This document shows positions 9,645 through 18,253 of a stretch of DNA of 64,000 nucleotides, in pieces; position 1 is the first letter of the stretch, and each line of letters starts with the position of its first letter. Origin of the DNA: Demequina zhanjiangensis (GTDB lineage: Bacteria > Actinomycetota > Actinomycetes > Actinomycetales > Demequinaceae); assembly GCF_030418315.1 (NCBI RefSeq), contig NZ_JAUHPV010000003.1:248001-312000 (forward strand), read 5' to 3'. Under the pieces are notes generated by a model, which saw only the letters and a list, made by a program, of their open reading frames with translations, was not told where the DNA came from and ran no database searches. The position numbers and the translations under genes were made by a program.

Positions 9645-10820
9645 ATGGGCGACACCATCGAGATCAAGAAGGGCCTGGCAGGAGTGACCGCGGACCGTAC
9701 CGCGGTCTCCAAGGTCAACGTCGAGACGAACAGCCTGCTGTACCGCGGGTACCCCGTGCAGGAGCTCGCCTCCACCCAGCCGTTCGAATCCGTCGTGTAC
9801 CTGCTGTGGCACGGCGACCTGCCGTCGAAGGTCCAGCTGAAGGACTTCATGCGACGGGAACGCGTCCAGCGCGCGCTCGACCCTGCCGTCGTCGCCGTCA
9901 TCGACGGCCTGTCCGAGGCCGCACACCCCATGGACGTGGTGCGTACCGCGGTGAGCGTGCTCGGCGCCGACGACGCCGACGCGTGGAACAACGAGCCGGA
10001 GGCCGTGAGCGCCAAGGCGCTCGCCCTGTTCGCGAAGCTGCCCACCGTCGTCGCCCACATCCAGCGCAGGCATCGGGGGCTCGAGCCCATCGCGCCCCGG
10101 AACGACCTCGGCTACTCGGCCAACTTCCTGTGGATGACCTTCGGCGAGGAGCCCGACGAGGTGGCACGCAAGGCCTTCGACGTCTCCATGACCCTGTATG
10201 CAGAGCACTCCTTCAACGCGTCGACGTTCACGGCGCGGGTCGTGACCTCCACGCTCTCCGACTACTACAGCGCCGTGGTCGCGGCGATCGGCGCGCTCAA
10301 GGGTCCGTTGCATGGCGGGGCCAATGAGGCCGTCATGCGCACGTTCGACGAGATCGGCGCGCCCGCGAACGTCGTGCCCTGGCTCGAGGACGCGCTCGAG
10401 CACAAGCGGAAGATCATGGGCTTCGGCCATCGCGTCTACAAGCGCGGCGACTCGCGCGTGCCCACCATGAAGGCGGCGTTGGACACCTTGGTGGATCACT
10501 ACGGCCGCGCCGACATCGCAGAGATGTACGCGGCGCTCGAATCCGAGTTCGTGTCCCGCAAGGGGATCTACCCGAACCTCGACTTCCCGTCAGGGCCCGC
10601 CTACCACCTCCTGGACTTCGACACCGACGTGTTCACGCCGATCTTCGTGGCGTCCCGTGTGGCCGGGTGGACGGCCCACATCCAGGAGCAGCTCGCCGAC
10701 AACTCGCTCATCCGGCCGTTGAGCGCGTACGACGGGGTCGCAGAGCGCCACATCGACGGCTATGTGGCCGACAAGGCTGCGAGGGAGGCGATGACGCGTC
10801 GCGAGGAGCTGGCCGGCTAG
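9645..10820 (+). CDS. prpC: 2-methylcitrate synthase
   Basis: Condenses propionyl-CoA with oxaloacetate. The product is 391 residues, short like PrpC and unlike type II citrate synthase. It contains the catalytic-His segments H-G-G-A-N-E and G-F-G-H-R-V-Y-K and a C-terminal R-P-x-x-x-Y region. The ATG at 9645 follows AAAGGAG; a GTG six bases upstream in frame overlaps that ribosome site and is rejected. It is the last gene of the operon that starts at 903. Confidence 0.95.
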   Translation: MGDTIEIKKGLAGVTADRTAVSKVNVETNSLLYRGYPVQELASTQPFESVVYLLWHGDLPSKVQLKDFMRRERVQRALDPAVVAVIDGLSEAAHPMDVVRTAVSVLGADDADAWNNEPEAVSAKALALFAKLPTVVAHIQRRHRGLEPIAPRNDLGYSANFLWMTFGEEPDEVARKAFDVSMTLYAEHSFNASTFTARVVTSTLSDYYSAVVAAIGALKGPLHGGANEAVMRTFDEIGAPANVVPWLEDALEHKRKIMGFGHRVYKRGDSRVPTMKAALDTLVDHYGRADIAEMYAALESEFVSRKGIYPNLDFPSGPAYHLLDFDTDVFTPIFVASRVAGWTAHIQEQLADNSLIRPLSAYDGVAERHIDGYVADKAAREAMTRREELAG

Positions 10821-10825
10821 GGCGA

Positions 10826-11425
10826 TCAGTCGTCCTCGGGGTCGTCATCGTCGTCCGCGTCAGCCTCGTCCACGTCCTTGGCGCTGATGCCCAAGGCGTC
10901 GATGTCGACCCCCGCAGGCGGGGCGTCGTCGGCGAAGTAGGCGCCCGTCAGCGTCGTCGACGTGAGGTCAGCGCCCGTGAGATCCGTGCCCGTGAGGTCC
11001 GCGTCGGAGAGGTCCGCCTCGGCGAGGCTCGCACCGGCGAGCACGGCATGGGAGAGATCAGCGCCGGTGAGGTCGGCTTCGTCGAGCGTGGCGCCCGTGA
11101 GGTCTGTCCGCTTCAGCTCGGCTCCGACCAGGACCGCATCGGAGAAGTCAGCGCCAGCGAGGGCGAGGCCGCTCAGCTGCGCCGAGTCGAGATAGAGCGA
11201 CGAGAACGGGAGGAGCTCGCGCTCGCTCATGACCGCCTGACGGACGAACAGCGAGTTGCTGAGCGACTCGTCGCGCGCCGCTCGTTGCACGTCGCGGTTG
11301 TAGTCGATCCACGAGATCGCGAGCGACACGAGCGCGGCGAGCAGGAGGCCACCGATCGCCTGCATGATCAGCTCGTCCCTGTTGCGGCTCCAGAAGCTCG
11401 GCGGACGGTCGGGGCTCGGGGACAT
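10826..11425 (-). CDS. membrane-anchored pentapeptide-repeat protein
   Basis: A 199-residue protein. One membrane segment lies near residues 22-42. A central run of A(D/N)LxX repeats (about residues 80-165, with repeated A-D-L-T-G, A-D-L-S-D and T-D-L-T-G units) should form a right-handed beta-helix. It ends in a strongly acidic Asp/Glu tail. Pentapeptide helices are binding scaffolds, and no partner is evident. The gene is convergent with prpC and only 5 bases separate their stops. Function unknown. Confidence 0.8.
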   Translation of the reverse strand: MSPSPDRPPSFWSRNRDELIMQAIGGLLLAALVSLAISWIDYNRDVQRAARDESLSNSLFVRQAVMSERELLPFSSLYLDSAQLSGLALAGADFSDAVLVGAELKRTDLTGATLDEADLTGADLSHAVLAGASLAEADLSDADLTGTDLTGADLTSTTLTGAYFADDAPPAGVDIDALGISAKDVDEADADDDDDPEDD

Positions 11426-11688
11426 GGGGGCTCCTTGAGGGCGAGTGGGGCATCTCCGTCTTCTCTGCCAGGGACGACGCTATCAAGTCTGGTGGTGATC
11501 GGGGAGCGTCGCGCCGTGGCGCAGCCCAGGGGGCATCCGGTGCCACGCGGGGAGGCCTCCGCGCGCCTATCATCGACCGCATCGGGGGTAGTGCATCGGG
11601 GGGTCGGCCGGCGGGGAGCGGCGGTGCACGAGGATCGGGCTCGGCGTGGGGCCCCGGGAGATGCTCGTCTGCGACAGAGGCGGACCAC

Positions 11689-12924
11689 ATGAGCGATTCA
11701 GAGGTACCTGCAGCGCGAGTGAGGCGTGCCCGCGTCAGCCTGGTCGTGCTCTTCTCGGGCGTGGGCATCCTCGCCGGATCGCTCGTCTCGCGCACGCCGA
11801 GCATCCGCGACGACCTCCAGGTCTCACCCGCCGAGTTCGGCACAGTGCTCCTCACCGGCGCGCTCGGCGGCATCGTCGCATTCGCGTTCACCGGGGGACT
11901 GGTCGCGCGCTTCGGCGCCCTGAGGGTGGTCCGCTCCTGCACCGTCGGATCCATCACCGGACTGCTCACGATGGCTCTCGCGACGGCGCTCTCGCAGCCG
12001 ATCCTGTACGCCGCCGGACTCTTCGCCGCGCTCGGGATCTTCGAGATCTTCATGGCGATCCTCAGCGCCGAGGCTGCGACTCTCGAGCGTGTCGTCGATC
12101 GCCCGATCCTGTCACAGTTCCATGCGGCCTTCTCCCTGTCGATGCTCGCGGGGCTGGGCCTCGGCGCCGGCTACTCCTTCGCCGGAGTCCCGGTCGCCTG
12201 GCACTTCACGCTGAACGGGATCGTGGTCGGCACAGCCTTCCTCGCGGTGTCGCGCGGCGCCTTCCTCGACGGAATGCCCGACGCGTCTGCCCAGGGCGGT
12301 GAGCCGCGAGACTTCTTCGGCGGGATCAAGAACGCGGTGCGGGAGCGCCGCACGCTCGCTCTCGGCCTCATCCTCCTCTGCGCGTTCACGACGGAAGCCG
12401 CCGCAGGCAACTGGATCCCGCTCGCCATCGTCGACGACTACTCACGCACCGAAGCCGTCGCGGGACTGACGTACGCCGGCGTGATCCTGGCCCAGAGCAT
12501 CACGCGCGTGATCGGGGTGCCCGGACTGGCGCGGCTCGGCAGGGTGACCACGCTGCGCGTGTCGGCGCTGCTGATCGCGCTCGGCGCGCTCGGCTTCGCA
12601 TTCTCCCCGGCGTGGTGGCTCGTCATCGTCGCCCTGCTGGTGTGGGGCGTGGGCACCGCGTTCTCGTTCCCCGTCGCGCTCTCGGCCGCAGCCGACGAGC
12701 GCACGGACGCCACGTCCAGGGTCGCCGCCGTCAACGTGTTCGCCACGGCCGGAGGCCTGATCACGCCCCTCCTCATCGGTCTCCTGGCCGAGGCCATGCA
12801 GATCCGGCAGGCGCTCCTTCTGGTGGTCGTCGCGGCCCTGGTCATCTTCGTCCTCTCACCGGTCGCACGGGTGCCGGCTCAGCTCGCGGCCTCGGCCCCG
12901 AAGGCCTCCCCGGGGCAGTCCTGA
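11689..12924 (+). CDS. MFS transporter
   Basis: A major facilitator superfamily permease of 411 residues with about twelve hydrophobic segments. The loop after helix 2 carries a G-G-L-V-A-R-F-G-A-L-R form of motif A near residues 69-79. It resembles the YbjJ/NepI-like inner-membrane MFS proteins, but the substrate cannot be inferred. Start at ATG 11689 with a weak AGAGG site. It is divergent from the pentapeptide gene with 263 bases between, and an SLH protein gene follows on the same strand. Confidence 0.85.
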   Translation: MSDSEVPAARVRRARVSLVVLFSGVGILAGSLVSRTPSIRDDLQVSPAEFGTVLLTGALGGIVAFAFTGGLVARFGALRVVRSCTVGSITGLLTMALATALSQPILYAAGLFAALGIFEIFMAILSAEAATLERVVDRPILSQFHAAFSLSMLAGLGLGAGYSFAGVPVAWHFTLNGIVVGTAFLAVSRGAFLDGMPDASAQGGEPRDFFGGIKNAVRERRTLALGLILLCAFTTEAAAGNWIPLAIVDDYSRTEAVAGLTYAGVILAQSITRVIGVPGLARLGRVTTLRVSALLIALGALGFAFSPAWWLVIVALLVWGVGTAFSFPVALSAAADERTDATSRVAAVNVFATAGGLITPLLIGLLAEAMQIRQALLLVVVAALVIFVLSPVARVPAQLAASAPKASPGQS

Positions 12925-13123
12925 GGAGCACCCGGTGATGCGTCCCCGTGCTGGCGGAGAGACGAGAATCACATTTGGATATCGACGACTTGCGTCCCTC
13001 GTCGCCGGGCCGATTGAGGAGTATGTTGTGCCCGGATCCTCTATGTTTCGCGAACAAGTGCGAGGAGGAGCCGCCTGGCCTTTGGGGGCTTCCGGGCCAG
13101 GTTCATCATCACGAGGGGACCAG

Positions 13124-14107
13124 GTGACTCGAGTGCACGCTCGCAGCGCATCACAGAAGAAGAGCTGGCGCGTAGCTGCGCGCCTCGGAGCGGCAGTGCT
13201 TGCCATGGTGGGCGTGATGTTCACCGGCACCGCAGCGACTGCGGTAGCGCCGTCCGGCGGGTTCAGCGACGTGCCCGCGAGCAACACCTTCTACCGCCAC
13301 ATCATGTGGCTCGCGAACAACGACATCGCCAGCGGCTACGCGAACGGCACCTTCGGGCCGAGCGACGCGATCACCCGCGGACAGATGGCGGTGTTCCTCT
13401 ACAAGCTCGCAGGCTCGCCCTCCTACACGCCTCCGTCGAAGTCGCCGTTCACGGATGTCTCGACGAGCAACACGTTCTACAAGCACATCACGTGGCTCGC
13501 CTCCACCGGCATCACGTCGGGTGTGGGCGACGGCTCGCGGTTCGCGCCCGAGGCGAAGGTGACCCGTGGGCAGATGGCGGTCTTCCTCTACAAGTACATG
13601 TCGCCGTCGGGCTACGTGACGCCGTCGTCTGCGACCTTCGGAGACGTTCCCAAGTCTCACGCCTACTTCCGACACATCTCGTGGCTCGCTGACTCGGGCG
13701 TGACCTACGGCTACGCCAACGGCGACTACGGAGCCACCGACTCGGTCACCCGCGGCCAGATGTCCGCGTTCCTGTTCAAGCTGTACCACTCGTACGCGCC
13801 GTGGGCTGAGATCAAGATGCTCGCCCCCGACAGCGAGGGCTACTGCCCGGTCTATGTCACCTTCCACAACGTGGGCGACGAGGCGATGCGCGTCCGCATG
13901 GAGTGGAACGACCTGTACGAAGGCGAGCTCTACTACGCCGAGTGGATCGACGACACGAGGCCGTGGAACGGCACCGCGCTCGTCGAGGACCTCGCGCCCG
14001 CGTGGCCGGGAGACGAGATCACCCTGGCCCAGGCCAGCGTCGACTACGGCGACGAGGACTGGTGGTACATCGACACCCTGCTCGGCAGCAACGTCACCTG
14101 CCCGTAA
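13124..14107 (+). CDS. secreted SLH-repeat protein with Cys-bracketed C-terminal domain
   Basis: A 327-residue exported protein. The signal peptide spans residues 1 to about 41 (basic start, hydrophobic 19-36, A-T-A-V-A). Three S-layer-homology-like repeats are at about 46-96, 108-158 and 171-221, each with F-x-D-V-x near the start, H-I-x-W-L and T-R-G-Q-M-A-x-F-L. The final 87 residues form an aromatic, acidic domain bracketed by Cys241 and Cys326, which may form a disulfide. GTG 13124 follows GAGGGG. In-frame ATGs further upstream would place the signal peptide internally. It is probably attached to the cell wall; the next gene is a paralogue. Confidence 0.85.
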   Translation: MTRVHARSASQKKSWRVAARLGAAVLAMVGVMFTGTAATAVAPSGGFSDVPASNTFYRHIMWLANNDIASGYANGTFGPSDAITRGQMAVFLYKLAGSPSYTPPSKSPFTDVSTSNTFYKHITWLASTGITSGVGDGSRFAPEAKVTRGQMAVFLYKYMSPSGYVTPSSATFGDVPKSHAYFRHISWLADSGVTYGYANGDYGATDSVTRGQMSAFLFKLYHSYAPWAEIKMLAPDSEGYCPVYVTFHNVGDEAMRVRMEWNDLYEGELYYAEWIDDTRPWNGTALVEDLAPAWPGDEITLAQASVDYGDEDWWYIDTLLGSNVTCP

Positions 14108-14115
14108 GGATGAGC

Positions 14116-15162
14116 ATGCTTCCTCAGGCCCTCTCACACCAGCCTGAAGGCGTGCGGACTGCTCGCTCGGTCCCGGTCTGGCGGCGCTCGATCGCCGCAC
14201 TCGTGACCGCGCTCGTCGCGGCGGCGGGGGTCACCCTCGCCGCCGCGCCGGCATCCGCAGCCTTCTCCGACGTGCCGTCGAACCACCCATACCACACGCA
14301 CATCACCTGGCTCCAGCAGAAGGGGATCGTCTCCGGTGTCGGAGATGGCTCCAGGTTCGCGCCGAACTCCACGGTGACGCGCGGTCAGATGGCTGTGATG
14401 CTCATGGGGCTCTCCCAGCTCGGATCCAACCGGCTCCTGATGCCGTCTGGTCCTGTGCTCGATCCCGGCGTCAACAGCAGCGCAGGACCCTTCCTCGATG
14501 TCCCGTGGAGCGCCTTCTACGGCTCTCACGTGGCGTGGCTCAGCAACGAGGGCGTGACTTCGGGCACCAAGGGGGGTCGCTACTTCTCGCCAGGGGAGTC
14601 GGTGTCACGCGGCCAGATGGCGGTGTTCCTCTACAAGCTCTACGGTTCGCCGAGTTACAGCCCGCCGGCGAAGTCGCCCTTCTCGGATGTCCCGACGAGC
14701 CACCCCTACTACAAGCACATCATGTGGCTCTCGCAGTCGGGCATCACCTCGGGGGTGGGCGACGGCTCTCGGTTCGCGCCCACTGCGAGCATCACGCGGG
14801 GCCAGATGGCTGTCTTCCTCTACAAGTACGCGACGGAGCTCGAAGCCTGGGCTCGCGTGCAGTTCGGGGAGCCTCAGGATGGCCAGTGCACCTTCGCGCT
14901 GAAGGTCTACCACTGGAACCCGGCGTGGAACAGCTTTGCGCTGACGACGGAGGTCCGATCAGACGCGCACGTGTTCCTCCAGGACTCAGATGGAGTCTGG
15001 TCTCCCTCGACCCTCGTCGTCGACGAGTGGCTCGGGTACGAGTGGGAAGAGTGGGACGGGGACCACGGAGACCTGCTTGACGCGAGTCTGCTGATCGGAA
15101 CAGTCTCGGTGAAGCGCGAGATCGAGGTCGCTCTCGGCAGCAACCGCACGTGCAGCGCCTAG
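14116..15162 (+). CDS. secreted SLH-repeat protein, paralogue of the preceding gene
   Basis: A 348-residue exported protein with an N-terminal membrane signal (about 24-48, ending A-S-A-A). Three SLH-like repeats are at about 49-100, 126-177 and 189-239. A Trp-rich C-terminal domain is bracketed by Cys258 and Cys346. The end L-G-S-N-R-T-C parallels L-G-S-N-V-T-C-P of the upstream paralogue, and the V-G-D-G-S-R-F-A-P segment also recurs in both. ATG 14116 has AAGGA five bases upstream; ATG 14110 in the same frame is an alternative without spacing. The gap to the upstream gene is 8 bases, so the two are cotranscribed. Confidence 0.85.
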   Translation: MLPQALSHQPEGVRTARSVPVWRRSIAALVTALVAAAGVTLAAAPASAAFSDVPSNHPYHTHITWLQQKGIVSGVGDGSRFAPNSTVTRGQMAVMLMGLSQLGSNRLLMPSGPVLDPGVNSSAGPFLDVPWSAFYGSHVAWLSNEGVTSGTKGGRYFSPGESVSRGQMAVFLYKLYGSPSYSPPAKSPFSDVPTSHPYYKHIMWLSQSGITSGVGDGSRFAPTASITRGQMAVFLYKYATELEAWARVQFGEPQDGQCTFALKVYHWNPAWNSFALTTEVRSDAHVFLQDSDGVWSPSTLVVDEWLGYEWEEWDGDHGDLLDASLLIGTVSVKREIEVALGSNRTCSA

Positions 15163-15178
15163 CGGCTCCATGGACGCC

Positions 15179-15212
15179 TGAAGGCCCGCCTCCCCAGGGA
15201 GGCGGGCCTTCA
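15179..15212 (+). terminator. hairpin terminator after the SLH genes
   Basis: Perfect GC-rich stem of about 15 pairs (TGAAGGCCCGCCTCC with its complement, 15179-15212) and a short CAGG-type loop, 16 bases past the SLH stop codon. There is no T-run, as is usual in high-GC Actinobacteria. Confidence 0.8.
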
Positions 15213-15276
15213 CGCATCTCCGAGCGTCCTGACGGTCGGCGTCGACGCGTGCGGGGCAGGACCTGCCAGTGGCACG

Positions 15277-15327
15277 GCGAAGGGGCCGCCCTCGACCGGA
15301 GTGATCCGGCCGGGACGGCCCCTTCGC
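15277..15327 (-). terminator. hairpin terminator after glnA
   Basis: Arms GCGAAGGGGCCG (15277-15288) and its exact complement (15316-15327) enclose a 27-base loop that can fold further. It lies 18 bases past the glnA stop and faces the SLH terminator. Confidence 0.7.
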
Positions 15328-15345
15328 TAGGCGTCTACGCGACGA

Positions 15346-16779
15346 TCACACGTCGTAGTAGAGCTCGAACTCGTGCGGGTGCGGACGGAAGCGCAGCTGG
15401 TCGATCTCAGCGGAACGCTTGTAGTCGATCCACTCGGCGATCAGGTCCGGGGTGAACACGCCGCCCTCGGTGAGGAACGCGTGGTCCGCCTCGAGGGTGT
15501 CGAGCACCTTGTCCAGCGAGTCCGGCACCTGCGGGATGAGAGCGTGCTCCTCCGGGGGCAGCTCGTACAGGTCCTTGTCGACCGGGGCCGGCGGCTCGAT
15601 CTTGTTGCGGATGCCGTCGATGCCCGCCATGAGCAGCGCCGCGAACGCGAGGTACGGGTTACCCGACGAGTCGGGGGCGCGGAACTCGATGCGCTTGGCC
15701 TTCGGGTTCGAACCGGTGATCGGGATGCGGACCGCAGCCGAACGGTTACGGGCCGAGTACACCAGGTTGACCGGTGCCTCGTAGCCCGGCACGAGGCGGT
15801 GGTACGAGTTGACGGTCGGGTTGGTGAAGGCGAGCAGCGACGGAGCGTGCTTGAGGATTCCACCGATGTACCAGCGGGCGATGTCCGAGAGACCGCCGTA
15901 GCCGTTCTCGTCGTAGAACAGCGGCTCGCCGTCCTTCCACACCGACTGGTGCACGTGCATGCCGGAACCGTTGTCCCCGAAGAGAGGCTTGGGCATGAAG
16001 GTGACCGTCTTGCCGTGCTTCCAGGCGACGTTCTTGATGACGTACTTGAACTTCATCAGGTCGTCACCAGCGTGGAGCATGGTGTTGAAGCGGTAGTTGA
16101 TCTCCTGCTGGCCGGCGGTGCCCACCTCGTGGTGCGCACGCTCGACGGACAGGCCGACCTCCTCGAGGACCTTGACCATCTCGTCGCGGAGGTCCGCCAT
16201 CTGGTCGCCGGGGGAGACGGGGAAGTAGCCGCCCTTGTAGCGGGTCTTGTAGCCCAGGTTGGGCGAGCCGTCAGCGTTGGTCTCGGCGCCGGTGTTCCAC
16301 CAGGCCTCGGAGGACTCGATGTGGTAGTAGCCCTCGTGCTGGTTGGTGTCGTAGCGCACCGAGTCGAAGATGAAGAACTCGGCCTCGGGGGCGAAGAACG
16401 CGGTGTCGCCGATGCCGGTCGACTTCAGGTACTCGATGGCCTTGGTCGCGACGTTGCGCGGGTCACGCGAGTAGGGCTCGTTCGTGAACGGGTCCACGAT
16501 CGAGAAGTTGATGACGAGCGTCTTGGCGGCGCGGAAAGGGTCGACGAACGCGGTCGCGACATCCGGAAGCAGCTTCATGTCGGACTCGTTGATGGCCTGG
16601 AAGCCACGGATCGACGAACCGTCGAACATGGCGCCATCAGTGAAGACGTCCTCAGTGAACTGCGATGCAGGAATGTTGAAATGCTGCATCTGGCCGGGCA
16701 GGTCGCAGAAGCGGATGTCGACGAACTCGACGCCCTCCTCCTTGACGAACGCAATCGCCTCTTCGGCGGTACTGAACAT
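15346..16779 (-). CDS. glnA: type I glutamine synthetase
   Basis: ATP-dependent synthesis of glutamine from glutamate and ammonia; dodecameric enzyme of nitrogen assimilation. The 477-residue product has the N-terminal D-G-S-S-I-R-G-F loop, the metal-site segments F-A-P-E-A-E-F-F and H-H-E-V-G-T-A-G-Q, and the N-P-x-V-N-S-Y-x-R-L region. The [10 protein letters not shown] segment carries the adenylylation tyrosine, so it is a GSI-beta enzyme under GlnE control. ATG 16779 follows AAGGAG. A TAGGGT -10 element (16831-16826) and a four-half-site GlnR-like box upstream fit nitrogen regulation. Confidence 0.97.
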   Translation of the reverse strand: MFSTAEEAIAFVKEEGVEFVDIRFCDLPGQMQHFNIPASQFTEDVFTDGAMFDGSSIRGFQAINESDMKLLPDVATAFVDPFRAAKTLVINFSIVDPFTNEPYSRDPRNVATKAIEYLKSTGIGDTAFFAPEAEFFIFDSVRYDTNQHEGYYHIESSEAWWNTGAETNADGSPNLGYKTRYKGGYFPVSPGDQMADLRDEMVKVLEEVGLSVERAHHEVGTAGQQEINYRFNTMLHAGDDLMKFKYVIKNVAWKHGKTVTFMPKPLFGDNGSGMHVHQSVWKDGEPLFYDENGYGGLSDIARWYIGGILKHAPSLLAFTNPTVNSYHRLVPGYEAPVNLVYSARNRSAAVRIPITGSNPKAKRIEFRAPDSSGNPYLAFAALLMAGIDGIRNKIEPPAPVDKDLYELPPEEHALIPQVPDSLDKVLDTLEADHAFLTEGGVFTPDLIAEWIDYKRSAEIDQLRFRPHPHEFELYYDV

Positions 16780-16852
16780 CCGATTGCTCCTTAGGAGAGA
16801 CAGGTTGCTAGGACTAGCACCTCACACCCTAGAGCCACGCTGTTGCCCCTGC

Positions 16853-16890
16853 GTTCAACTTTTGTTACATGCGTGTTACGTCGGTGTGAA
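16853..16890. promoter_or_regulatory. GlnR-like operator upstream of glnA
   Basis: Four pentamers with an exact 11-base period: GTTCA 16853, GTTAC 16864, GTTAC 16875, GTGAA 16886. This matches the layout of actinobacterial GlnR boxes (gTnAC-n6-GnAAC repeated). It sits 22 to 59 bases upstream of the inferred glnA -10 element (TAGGGT, 16831-16826, minus strand), the right place for an OmpR-family activator. The binding protein is inferred. Confidence 0.55.
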
Positions 16891-16945
16891 ATCGACGTAT
16901 GCGGAGGGGACCTGGCGCCCCTCCGCATCGCCTAACCTTGTGCTC

Positions 16946-17374
16946 ATGCCTACCGCAGAGCGCCCGTCCGAGGCAATGGAGTCCCCCTCGATCCTGCGGC
17001 GAGCGGGGGGCCTCGCGATCGACTGGACGCTCTCGCTTCTCGTGACCTCCGCCTTCCTGAGGGCGCCAGGCCTCGATGTGGACAGCCTCTCCGCGGTGGA
17101 GCGCGTGCTGTTCGCGGGAAACCAGTGGGGGACCGTGGCGGTGTGGGCCGGTCAGCACCTGATCCTCGTCGCTACTCTCGGCACCACGATCGGTCATCGG
17201 GTGCTCGGCATGAAGGTCGTGCGCGAGGACGGTGCTCCCACCGTCGGATTCGCGCGCGCTGCCGTCCGAACGGCGCTCACGGCTCTGGTGCTCCCCGCGA
17301 TCCTCACGGATCCCACGGGGCGCGGGTATCACGACGCTGTGGCGCGGACTCAGCTCGTCTCGGTCCGCGGCTGA
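16946..17374 (+). CDS. RDD family membrane protein
   Basis: A 142-residue protein with the RDD fold: R-R-A-G-G-L-A-I-D-W near residues 18-27, a second membrane segment near 65-85 and a third near 107-122. The H-R-V-L-G-M-K-V-V-R signature follows helix 2. ATG 16946 has no ribosome site but a TAACCT hexamer seven bases upstream (16933-16938), so it is probably leaderless. The gene next to glnA in M. tuberculosis (Rv2219A) is also a small membrane protein. Function unknown; RDD proteins are proposed ion exchangers. Confidence 0.8.
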   Translation: MPTAERPSEAMESPSILRRAGGLAIDWTLSLLVTSAFLRAPGLDVDSLSAVERVLFAGNQWGTVAVWAGQHLILVATLGTTIGHRVLGMKVVREDGAPTVGFARAAVRTALTALVLPAILTDPTGRGYHDAVARTQLVSVRG

Positions 17375-17432
17375 CCTCGCGACGGTCAGCACGAGCCCAT
17401 TCCGCGGCGAACAGCCGTCGAGAAGCGACGAA

Positions 17433-17458
17433 GCCCGCCACCCAGCAGGGTGACGGGC
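17433..17458. terminator. bidirectional hairpin between RDD and DUF4191 genes
   Basis: Arms GCCCGCCACCC (17433-17443) and GGGTGACGGGC (17448-17458) pair with one G-T wobble around an AGCA loop. It lies between two convergent genes and can serve both. Confidence 0.7.
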
Positions 17459-17479
17459 CTCATGCAGCGGGGAGCCGGC

Positions 17480-18205
17480 TCAACGGCCGCGCGACCCCTT
17501 GAAGTCCTTGCCGGCGCGCAGCGGGTCCACGCCCTTCGGCATGGGGAGCTGGGCACCGCCCATGGCGCGCAGCCGTGCGCGGACCGCCTGCTGCTCATCC
17601 TTGTTGAGGCCCTTGGTGAGTCCGCGGCCGTACGCCTCCGACTTCACCTTGCGAATCGCCTTCGGCAGCTGCTTCACGGGCACCTGTCCGTCCGCGGTGC
17701 CGACGTAGATGGGAGTGACCTTCACGCCGGACGCGACCTTGGCGAGGCGCGCCTTCACCTTGTCGACATGCTTGCGTACGCCCGAGCCCTCAGCGAGGAG
17801 CACGATGCCGCCGTTGCCGACGCCGTAGAAGACGATCGCGGTGCCTCGCTGGTCGACGGCGATCGGGTTCTCCTCGAACTGCCATCCGCGTCGGATCGAC
17901 TGCGCGACGTACAGCGAGCCACCCATCTGGCCCTCCATGCGCTCGAAGGCGACCTTCTCGAACCTGCGCGTGAGCAGGAACATGTCGCCCAGGACCGCGA
18001 GCAGCACACCGAGGATGAGCGCATAGACGAGAGCGACCGTGCTGCCGAACAGCAGGCCTGCGACGGCCGACGCGCCGAGGATGATGACCGGGATCAGGAT
18101 CAGCAGCGGCACGAGCGCGCTGTCGTGAGGCTTGGTGAACCTGTACGCCTGGGCGATCAGGTGGTACCAGCGCTGCTTCTTCTGGGGTGCTTCGTTCTTC
18201 GCCAT
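17480..18205 (-). CDS. DUF4191 domain-containing membrane protein
   Basis: A 241-residue protein with two close membrane helices (about residues 31-50 and 55-77) and a long basic cytoplasmic C-terminal domain rich in K-V-K, R-A-R and G-R-G-L-T-K-G. It corresponds to the conserved actinobacterial gene downstream of lipA (Rv2219 in M. tuberculosis). It follows lipA by 48 bases on the same strand. A TAGACT hexamer lies ten bases before its ATG, so it may also have its own promoter. Function unknown. Confidence 0.85.
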   Translation of the reverse strand: MAKNEAPQKKQRWYHLIAQAYRFTKPHDSALVPLLILIPVIILGASAVAGLLFGSTVALVYALILGVLLAVLGDMFLLTRRFEKVAFERMEGQMGGSLYVAQSIRRGWQFEENPIAVDQRGTAIVFYGVGNGGIVLLAEGSGVRKHVDKVKARLAKVASGVKVTPIYVGTADGQVPVKQLPKAIRKVKSEAYGRGLTKGLNKDEQQAVRARLRAMGGAQLPMPKGVDPLRAGKDFKGSRGR

Positions 18206-18253
18206 GATGCGGCCAAGTCTAGTAGGTCGAGAGGCCCTCGCCTCCCGCAGCCC

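Noticed and set aside
8787-10499. 570-codon open frame on the minus strand over prpB and prpC
   Set aside because: Shadow frame; both plus-strand genes have intact catalytic motifs and ribosome sites.
12935-13123. N-terminal extension of the first SLH protein from in-frame upstream starts
   Set aside because: It would bury the signal peptide; GTG 13124 has its own GAGGGG ribosome site.
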